DNA from: Spirogloea muscicola
Taxonomy: Eukaryota > Streptophyta > Zygnematophyceae > Spirogloeales > Spirogloeaceae
Length of the DNA: 64,000 nucleotides
Direction of reading: 5' to 3'
NCBI GenBank assembly: GCA_009602725.1
Contig: WELB01000026.1
Span: 300,099-364,098, forward strand
The position numbers and the translations under genes are program-made. How positions within the stretch are numbered: position 1 is the stretch's first letter; each line of letters begins with the position of its first letter. This document shows, piece after piece, positions 56,811 through 64,000 of the stretch. Below the pieces are notes generated by a model. That model saw only the letters and a list, made by a program, of their open reading frames with translations, was not told where the DNA came from and did not search any database.

Positions 56811-57185
56811 CAGTAGAACCTGTCTAAGATTATGCGGTCGGTTGGGGAGGTTTGTAGAACGATACACAGGATATAACGGGTTGCACAGGTGGCACGGTCT
56901 GCCGCACGGCCGTCGCACGGCCGTCGCACGGCGCACGCCGTCGCACGGTCCGCCGCATGGTCCGTCCGCACGGTCCGTCTATAAAGAATGCGTGTTCTTA
57001 AGACGCGTTGCGTGTTTCATTTGTATTAAGAGATATCCCCTAGGTATAAGCTTATTATTTGAGAAAAGTATATAAAGTATGGAAATGTAGAGGATTATAA
57101 GCTTACGCCACTAAACCGACTCGGTTTGCCAGAATTTGATAACGTTATACAGGATATAAGCTAATGGAGGATAAGCTTAGACAGG
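56811..57185. mobile_element. Pogo/Tigger-like element end, cut by an assembly gap
   Basis: It starts CAGTAGAACCTGTCTAAG directly after a TA dinucleotide, in the style of pogo/Tigger inverted ends (CAGTARAACCTC...). The last bases before the gap, GGATAAGCTTAGACAGG, are the inverted counterpart (CCTGTCTAAG.TTAT). So nearly a whole short element is present and its last eight or so bases fall in the Ns. No transposase is seen; the middle has CGTCGCACGG short repeats. It is probably a non-autonomous MITE. Confidence 0.6.
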
Positions 57186-58095
57186 NNNNNNNNNNNNNNN
57201 NNNNNNNNNNNNNNNNNNNNNNNNNNNNNNNNNNNNNNNNNNNNNNNNNNNNNNNNNNNNNNNNNNNNNNNNNNNNNNNNNNNNNNNNNNNNNNNNNNNN
57301 NNNNNNNNNNNNNNNNNNNNNNNNNNNNNNNNNNNNNNNNNNNNNNNNNNNNNNNNNNNNNNNNNNNNNNNNNNNNNNNNNNNNNNNNNNNNNNNNNNNN
57401 NNNNNNNNNNNNNNNNNNNNNNNNNNNNNNNNNNNNNNNNNNNNNNNNNNNNNNNNNNNNNNNNNNNNNNNNNNNNNNNNNNNNNNNNNNNNNNNNNNNN
57501 NNNNNNNNNNNNNNNNNNNNNNNNNNNNNNNNNNNNNNNNNNNNNNNNNNNNNNNNNNNNNNNNNNNNNNNNNNNNNNNNNNNNNNNNNNNNNNNNNNNN
57601 NNNNNNNNNNNNNNNNNNNNNNNNNNNNNNNNNNNNNNNNNNNNNNNNNNNNNNNNNNNNNNNNNNNNNNNNNNNNNNNNNNNNNNNNNNNNNNNNNNNN
57701 NNNNNNNNNNNNNNNNNNNNNNNNNNNNNNNNNNNNNNNNNNNNNNNNNNNNNNNNNNNNNNNNNNNNNNNNNNNNNNNNNNNNNNNNNNNNNNNNNNNN
57801 NNNNNNNNNNNNNNNNNNNNNNNNNNNNNNNNNNNNNNNNNNNNNNNNNNNNNNNNNNNNNNNNNNNNNNNNNNNNNNNNNNNNNNNNNNNNNNNNNNNN
57901 NNNNNNNNNNNNNNNNNNNNNNNNNNNNNNNNNNNNNNNNNNNNNNNNNNNNNNNNNNNNNNNNNNNNNNNNNNNNNNNNNNNNNNNNNNNNNNNNNNNN
58001 NNNNNNNNNNNNNNNNNNNNNNNNNNNNNNNNNNNNNNNNNNNNNNNNNNNNNNNNNNNNNNNNNNNNNNNNNNNNNNNNNNNNNNNNNNNNNNN
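57186..58095. other. Assembly gap (910 N)
   Basis: The gap is bounded by the pogo-like element on the left and a CT microsatellite on the right. Confidence 0.98.
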
Positions 58096-58168
<73 letters not shown>

Positions 58169-58200
58169 CCTCCCTCACTCCCTTCCTCCCTCCCTATCTC
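58096..58200 (+). repeat. (CT)n microsatellite at the gap edge
   Basis: About 70 bases of pure CT, then CCCT variants. It probably caused the assembly break. Confidence 0.9.
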
Positions 58201-58429
58201 CCTCGCTCTCTCGCCCTCTGTTTTCTTGCTCTTCCTGTCTCAATCTGCCTCCAGTACCAGTGGGACTAGCGGCCTCGGCCACCGCCTTCCGATTGAAGAG
58301 CTTTTCTCCTGACCTTGCGGGTTGGCCTATGTCGGCAGCCGCCCTTGTTGATAAAGCTGACGCTATTTTTGGCCATTGGCCCTCGTTTGGCCGCTGCCTC
58401 TTACTCATCGAATGTAAGCTCATCTAAAG

Positions 58430-58890
58430 TGGGCGAGGCTGTAGAGAGCCAGCTCGAATGACTGAACAACTTCCGAAGGCGAAAGGCCAAGTGCTTTGGC
58501 TTCTATTTTGGGCTGGCTCTATGGGCGCGCACTTCTCTTTGGCTTGACCCCCAAGCCACCAGCGCTTGCTTGTTCAAGACGGTGGCCCGTTGAGCGGGCT
58601 GAAAAGCAACAGCTCTTTCAATGTAAGGCAGGGGCTGTGAATGGCCAGCCCAGAATGGACAAGGCGGGCGGCCCGCCAGGACATCCGTACGAGGGGGCAA
58701 CGACAGTGACGCCCGGTTGCCGGCGGTCCTAGGCCGGTGGCAGGCTGTCCTTAGCTGCCCAATGCCAGCAGCGACTTGCGGACGATACAATCTCGACCTG
58801 ATTCGTGGGGAAAGCCGAGCATTGGGCCAGAGAAGGTGCGCAGTGCGCACGAACTGTACGGGAGGCTAAGCAAGCCAGTACACAGTGTGC
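58430..58890. repeat. Worn hairpin cassettes and an R2 copy
   Basis: Cassette words occur at about 58430-58470, 58505-58540 and 58610-58665 (GGGGCTGTGAATGGCCAGCC). An R2 copy (GAAGGTGCGCAGTGCGCACG) lies at about 58835-58885. Confidence 0.55.
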
Positions 58891-58974
58891 AAGATGACAA
58901 CACAGACTCCAGACACACTTACATACAGACTTCACGGGGGCTAAGGTGCGAGAAACACAGTTGAAAGGGGGCCA

Positions 58975-59320
58975 GATGAGGAGCCCTGCTTCTCCTTTGG
59001 CACAAGTACAAGGAGCACCCGGCGGGATGCAGCACTTCCTGGAGGCTCGGTGCCTTCGGTCTTGTGTCCCGCTACCGCATGTGTTTATCTATGTACCTAC
59101 AGTGGTCCGCCGGGTTGGTAGCGCCCTTGCAGCAGCCTCTGGCTTGCGCAGCGGGATTGCTCTTCCTCCCCTCAGCTCATCTGACTTTCTACTGCTGACA
59201 CGGAGGTACTAAGGGCGCTCTGTCTGCCTAGCCTGTGGCTCCGTCATGAACACCTGTATGCATCTGGCTGGCTTTTTACAGCCATTTATTTCCATATCAG
59301 CAGCCGCTTTCTTTCTCTGA
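58975..59320 (+). mobile_element. Fossil retroelement tail with type-D 3' cassette
   Basis: The end reads LAAASGLRSGIALPPLSSSD then FLLLTRRY-stop (59212). It is close to the tail of the 60.5-61.3 kb copy and is followed by the type-D cassette (CTGGCTGGCTTTTTACAGCC). It is a broken copy of the same subfamily. Confidence 0.7.
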
Positions 59321-59362
59321 GGCCCAGCCCAATAAATGCCAGGCTCAACATGAGGAGCGCCG

Positions 59363-59644
59363 GTGACTGCACGACGACCAACGGCCTACAAGTCGTGTCG
59401 TTGTGGCTGCAGGAGCAGGTTCACCAGCAGCGGAACAGGAGAGCCGAATGAGAGGCTAGCCAGTGGAACTGGGTGGCTCCCCACACATTGCCGTCAAGGG
59501 TGGTGGTCAGCATTCCGACTTGCGAAGGCAAGAGCGGCCGACAAGTGGTGGGCGGAGTTCACAGCACAGTGGTACACAATGGTCCGCGGAGGTTACTTTC
59601 GTTTGCACGGCCCTCACGACCTCCACGCCCTGACCCGCAAATAA
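59363..59644 (+). mobile_element. Possible divergent retroelement tail
   Basis: A 93-codon frame ends HDLHALTRK-stop, echoing the SDLHLLTRGY ending of the tails, after a Trp/Ala/Arg-rich helix-like stretch. The resemblance is short, so the call is tentative. Confidence 0.3.
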
Positions 59645-59699
59645 GGGCAACACAACATAGTCTTCAAGCTTCACTATGTGCTTGCTGTTGCGGTCCACA

Positions 59700-60225
59700 C
59701 TAAAACTCTCTCCTTTCCTTAACGCTCTTAGGAACATCAGCTGCTAGCTTTCTTGTGTTTCCAAGAAACATCCCATTTGCAGGAGGGCAAAGAAATTTGC
59801 TGCTGATCCAAGACGGCATACTAGAGGCCGTACAACGTGCGGAAGTGGATGAGACATAAGATTATACGACAAAAACACCAGGGCCTCAGGGTCAAGACGA
59901 GGCAACTGACGAGGTGGTTCAAGCAGTGCTAGTCTGCAACAGCTACTTCAGGTCGGTTGAGCTGACAGGGTGGGAGATAGGGGAGCGCGCAGCAGGGGGT
60001 GCTCGCAGTGACAAACAGCCTTGACAACCGTAGTGGCTCTCCCAGAGGCCGGGAAGGCCAGTCAAGCACTTGCAGCGATGCTGCCCAGCAAGAGCAGCGT
60101 CGCAAGAGCAGCGTTGCTGTACTGAGGGTCCACAGAAGCAGAGCAGCGGGCTGCTGAAAAGCGGCTGCGAAGGCTAGCCTGAGTGGGTCACAGGCAGGGG
60201 CTGTAGCGTTCGGTCCCTAACAGGC
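59700..60225. other. Spacer, no gene seen
   Basis: No cassette or known motif. It may be the worn interior of the neighbouring retroelement. Confidence 0.35.
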
Positions 60226-60229
60226 AGGT

Positions 60230-61362
60230 TAGTGCCGAATGCGTACTTTTTTGGATTGAGTGCTTGGGACGACCACCCGACACAGCAGAAGACTTGCCCT
60301 GTGGCGCTGCCGCCAGGCAGCAGCCCCACCTCCTGGGCACGCGCTGCAGACTTGCCCCTAGCGGAACGCCGCCAAGGTCTCCACAGCAGAGCCGGCAACG
60401 AGCCGCGCGTGGCAGCGGTCTACAGCAGCAGGCAGCCGCAAGGCTGCGCCTCTCAGAGCTTCACTGAGTCCCCGGCCTCCGGTCGGGTCTCTTTCTGCTC
60501 CGTGCAGTAGTAAGTGCTTCTCCGTGCCACCCTCCCTCTTGGCTTGCCATCCCTGTGCTTGGCAGGGGTGACCCAATGTGAATGTGGGCTTATTGAGCAT
60601 GATGCATTGCTCATGGGTGACCACATGCTCAGGTGTGCCAAAGGCAGTGAGCGCACGGGCTCCCACAACCTCCTACGTGACGCCATGTATGGCATCGTCA
60701 AGGAGGCGGGATATCAAGTGGCGTTGGAGAGCACTGGGGTGATGCCCATCCTCCTCCGCAATGGGGTCCCTCGGACGAGGCGTGTCGATCTGGTCGGCGT
60801 CCCCCTGGGAGGTGGCAAGCGGCTCCTCATGGACGTTGTCCTCACCGACAGCTTCCGGACGAAGGGCCCCATTACTTCTGAGACCGGCTACGCTGTGAAG
60901 GTAGCCGAACGGAAGAAGCTGCACAAGTACAAGGACCACCCGGCGGGTGATACCTTTTACCCCCTGGCCATGGACATCCATGGGTGTTACGGGGGTCGGT
61001 GGTCCTCGTTACTTTCGCTGCTGGCCTCTCAAGCTGACCAGCGGCGCCGGGAGCAGGGTGCTGCCCTTCCCGGTGGCTCGGTGCCTTTGGGTCTGGTGTC
61101 CTGCTACCGTATGCGACTGTCTATGTCCCTGCAGCGCTCCCAAGCGCTTGCTTTGCACCGCCGCGCTGGTCGCGCCCTTGCAGCAGCCTCTGGCTTGCGC
61201 AGCGGGGTTGCTCTTCCTCCCCTCAGCTCATCTGACTTCCTACTGCTGACACGGGGGTATTGAGGGCGCCCTGTCTGCCTAGCCTTTGGCTCCGTCATGA
61301 ACACCTGTATGCATCTGGCTGGCATTTCACAGCCGATTCTTTCATATCAGCAGCCGCTTTCT
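60230..61362 (+). mobile_element. Longest fossil retroelement C-terminal copy
   Basis: From about 60514 to 61263 one frame carries a zinc-finger-like block (CECG...H..LMGDHMLRC with SHNLLRDAMYGIV). It then has RRVDLVGVPLGGGKRLLMDV (an E/D-D-V pattern as in PD-(D/E)XK-like cores), VAERKKLHKYKDHP, LAMDIHGCYGGRW and the shared tail YRMRLSMSLQRSQALALHRR to LLLTRGY-stop. Similar C-terminal regions follow the reverse transcriptase of retroelements in animals and algae (non-LTR or DIRS-like; I cannot decide). The type-D cassette follows at 61297-61362. No reverse transcriptase is present, so it is an incomplete, broken copy. Confidence 0.75.
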
Positions 61363-61439
61363 CCTAGGGTGTATGGGGGTCGCCCCAAGGCTCGCCCGCG
61401 CAGAGCGTGCCTGACGAGGGAACCATGAGCTGTCTCCAG

Positions 61440-61610
61440 CAAGCGCCATGGTGCCGAGCATGGCCGCGGCAGAGTATGCCGCCAGGCATGGCCGAGGCCG
61501 GGCATGGCCGAGCATGGCCGCGGCCGAACTGGCCGCCGGGGGCGTCCGGGCCCACGCATGCCGTCCGGGCCCACGCATGCCACCGAGCATGTCTGAACCG
61601 AGCATGACGG
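61440..61610. repeat. Degenerate GCATGGCCG tandem repeats
   Basis: Words such as GCATGGCCGCGGC, GCATGGCCGAG and GGGCCCACGCATGCC recur with irregular spacing. ORFs through it are low-complexity and not believed. Confidence 0.6.
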
Positions 61611-61852
61611 GAGCAAGCGAGGCCACCCGGACGAGCCTGGACGGAACTACAACGGCACGAGTGCCAGGGCGGTTCGTGCCGTCCGGCACGAAAGGCCAAG
61701 AGAACACCATGTAAGCGGTAACGACAATGTTAGGCGCTCACAAACCTGGGAACGTTACAAAGGCACATTACACCGTGCTCTCGTTGAGGAGGACGCGATT
61801 TGAGTGGTTGCCGGCAGTGGAAGTCTGCTGTTCCAATGTGCAGCCTGGGCAT

Positions 61853-63020
61853 TTAGGATGAGGACGGAGGAGGGAAAGGATGTGGCACTGGAGCTATGAT
61901 ATCCAGACAAGATTGTAAAACAGTGGCTGGCAACAATTCGCTCGCAGTGTCATCTTCTCCTTCTACCCGATTTCTCCGTATGCAGCTGAGATACGATTTG
62001 CTGAGAGCCATGGCAACAGGCTTGACACAACCGGCATTGACTAGGACCCCAATACCGGCTACCTGCGAGCCACCAACACAAGAGACAGGTTCACCATTGC
62101 CCACAGTGCACCACCTACTTAGCAGGGCAAAGAGGCAGGTGTAAGGGCTCGTCGATAGGACGAGCACCGCGGGCCTGCACCCAAAGTCTGGCAGGCCGCT
62201 AAGACAGCAAAGAGTTGCAAGGACGCTCCTCTTGCATTTCACGACCCCTAAGTCTGTAGCCCGACGCAGCATCTGGGTTGGTAGAGATTCATCATCATGC
62301 AGTAGCACCAGCAGCAGCAGCAGAGTGGCCGCTATCTCCTTCCTAAGTCGTCCCTGTAGTATCCTCAGCCATCGTGAATACACCCACTCTGCTAGCTGCA
62401 TTGCCATCAATGTCAGGGTCCACCTTTTCCTACAAGTACGCAGCGCTTTGCCAGCAGCGGGCAATCGCTTCACGTCATTGGAGAGCGGAAAGCAGGCTGC
62501 GGCTTTATCAAATACTAAGACTTGCCACTGTCAATTGCTGGCAGGAGACGTCTGAGGTCTGAAGTTTGCTGCCTGGGGCTGCTATACAATCCATGCCGCT
62601 GCACCATAGATGGTGGCGCAGGAGGTCAGGGAGTATGCCCCTTGAGGCTATCTCAGCATCTGCTTGACAAGCCAACCCAGAGGACAAGAGGTGCGGACCC
62701 AGAAGTGGCTGCATTGGGCGACGCGGTTCTGGCTGGAAGTAGCGGAAAGCAGAGCTGCTGGGCGTGCTGCACTGTCACAACCAGCGCATAGAAGCGCAAT
62801 CTGAAGCACGAGCGACTAAGCAAACACGCACATAGCTGGCAACAAGCCAGCCTAGCTATATCCGCATGCTCACATAGCATTGGAAGATTTCCCTGGAAGA
62901 CGAAGAGACAGAAGAAGAACAGATGGAAGCCTATGAATGAACGAGGCTGCAAAGCAGCACAGTAGCCACGCGTCACGAGCCACAGATTAGAAAACTTGAC
63001 CATGGAAGAGCGTCGCACGT
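61853..63020 (-). CDS. Uncertain gene candidate with open minus-strand frames
   Basis: A 206-codon minus frame (62473-61853) includes a leucine-rich hydrophobic stretch (EIAATLLLLLVLLHDDE) and an Arg/Lys-rich leader. An upstream frame ending near 63024 starts RIRLLYVRRSSMVKFSNLWL. Composition is gene-like and no repeat is present, but I recognise no family and cannot fix splice sites. It may be one hypothetical membrane protein or chance frames. Confidence 0.25.
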
Positions 63021-63239
63021 ACAACAGGCGGATGCGATCTGCCAGCTCCTGACCAGGGCATAAGTGCGTAAGTCAACAGTGTTGACTGACGCAGTGGCTG
63101 TGAGCTTGTCAGCCTTGGGAAGAGTGAAGGCTGGTGCTGGTGCTGGTATTAATGCAACACCATGGAACGTACGCTCAGGCGCCAGGTCCTGGCTGTGGGG
63201 TTCAGGCGTGAAAGAGAATGGATTTTGTATTGTGTATTG

Positions 63240-63420
63240 CCCGAACTATGTATCGGCTTAAATGGCCTCCCTTTCATCTCCTGCGCACCGCGCGCCTTCT
63301 TGCATGAAGTAATGAGTCTAGAAAAGCTAGAAGATGCCCTAAACCCCTTTCAGGGTTAGGCAACTTGTCCGTTCCTTTTGGGCTGGCTTTTCACAGCCAT
63401 CGCCCCCTTCACATGAGCTT
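63240..63420. repeat. R2 repeat copy and a hairpin cassette
   Basis: R2 lies at about 63243-63305 (CTGCGCACCGCGCGCCTTCT). A plus cassette, GGGCTGGCTTTTCACAGCC with TGTCCGTTCCTTTT before it, lies at about 63365-63415. Confidence 0.65.
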
Positions 63421-63649
63421 TTATGTTTTAGGCACAGAGAGAGGGCAATCCGGGCTCCTGTCGTGGTGCCGCTCGACGTTACATCAGTCGGGCTCTGCCG
63501 GTTTCTTACCGGCATCTCGCCGACAGCTGACCTCCCTGCGTCTCACTACCCGCTCTCCCCGTTGTCACGTGTATAGCTCATGTGTTGCTTTTGTTTAGTG
63601 TCGGCCAGCGTGAGCCACCTTGCCTTCCCCTGCATCCTGCTTCGTCGTG

Positions 63650-63715
63650 CTGCGGCAGCTGCGGCGGCGGCTGCGGCGGCGGCGACGGCGGCGGCGACGG
63701 CGGCGAGGTATGCGG
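63650..63715 (+). repeat. (GCG)n trinucleotide tract
   Basis: GCGGCGGCT/GCGGCGACG repeats about 60 bases long, just upstream of a possible gene start. Confidence 0.8.
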
Positions 63716-63758
63716 CGCTGTCAGCCAGCAGTAGGAGCGTTGGCAGCGGGCTGGTCGC

Positions 63759-64000
63759 ATGACGTCTGGAGGCAATGGCAATGGCGATGGTAATGGCAAT
63801 GGCGCCGCTGTCGTTGCCTTGAGCCTGCCTAGGCGCAGGCTCGTGGGCCAGCTTGCTCAGACGCCACGCTCGCGACTGGCTGAGCAGGAGGCACTTGGTC
63901 AGCCAGCCGGCTCCGGTTCTGGTAGACGAAGCGCTCCCGCAGCCGAACACTCAGGGGTTAGCATACAAGGGCTGAAAGGGTCAAGGGTCCCCCATCAGGG
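63759..64000 (+). CDS. Possible first exon of a gene running out of the window
   Basis: From ATG 63759 the frame is open to the window end (80 codons). It starts with a Gly/Asn repeat (MTSGGNGNGDGNGNG), then an Arg/Ala/Ser-rich stretch (SLPRRRLVGQLAQTPRSRLA). No domain is visible. GC-rich context with a trinucleotide tract just upstream resembles the other gene starts here. Minus-strand frames overlap it, so this is tentative. Confidence 0.3.
   Translation, partial: MTSGGNGNGDGNGNGAAVVALSLPRRRLVGQLAQTPRSRLAEQEALGQPAGSGSGRRSAPAAEHSGVSIQGLKGSRVPHQ

Noticed and set aside
57164-58312. ORF spanning the 910-base gap
   Set aside because: It is made almost wholly of unknown bases.
61342-61714. ORFs with repeated Gly-His-Ala-Arg and similar words
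   Set aside because: Explained by the degenerate GCATGGCCG repeat.

Overview
This window looks like nuclear DNA of a green alga, most likely a streptophyte or another deep green lineage. The species cannot be told from the window. Evidence: eight to ten genes with many short introns; a plant-type chloroplast EF-G; a full-length plant-type sucrose-phosphate synthase; a plant-type NAD(P)-binding Rossmann protein; an HCP/MYND protein of a plant-specific type; TTTAGGG-like degenerate telomeric words; and one intron with the hallmarks of a U12 AT-AC intron. There are no bacterial operons, Shine-Dalgarno sites, CRISPR arrays or recognisable rRNA genes, and I found no convincing tRNA. Exon boundaries below were read by hand from splice sites, reading phase and remembered family sequences.

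Layout. 1-2629 (+): Rossmann/SDR-type protein, 5' incomplete. 5311-9614 (-): chloroplast EF-G, 10 exons. 10-14 kb: repeats, a Harbinger-like MITE and retroelement tails. 15421-17719 (+): F-box/leucine-rich protein. 18410-19155 (-): ribosomal protein S15 (uS19). 20053-26135 (+): sucrose-phosphate synthase, 14 exons adding to 1,057 codons. 26828-28147 (-): JmjC protein of the JMJ30/KDM8 type. 29599-32077 (+): histidine phosphatase with a myristoylation-type start. 32293-35506 (-): NUB1-like UBA protein running toward a sequence gap. 36-39 kb: repeats. 40020-41634 (+): FkbM/METTL24-like methyltransferase. 42.4-44.4 kb: nested retroelement tails. 44795-47904 (+): mitochondrial glycine-cleavage T-protein. 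48561-50939 (-): MAPKK-related probable pseudokinase. 51.7-53.4 kb: more tails. 54317-55807 (-): Sel1/MYND zinc-finger protein. 56.8 kb: pogo/Tigger-like element cut by a 910-base gap. 58.4-61.4 kb: retroelement tails, including the longest copy. 61.8-63.0 kb: uncertain. 63759-64000 (+): possible first exon of another gene.

The genes do not form one pathway. Several serve photosynthetic cell metabolism (plastid translation, sucrose synthesis, photorespiratory glycine cleavage); others are signalling or protein-turnover factors. The unusual part is the space between genes. About 35 short cassettes, each built around a GGCTGG/CCAGCC-type hairpin, occur in both orientations. Many sit directly after a conserved peptide tail ending in (S)DL..LTRGY-stop, so they look like the 3' ends of one fossil retroelement superfamily. 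One cassette type abuts, and may form, the start of the glycine-cleavage T-protein gene. Eight single-N gaps mostly lie in GC-rich first exons or promoters and explain several unresolved gene starts.
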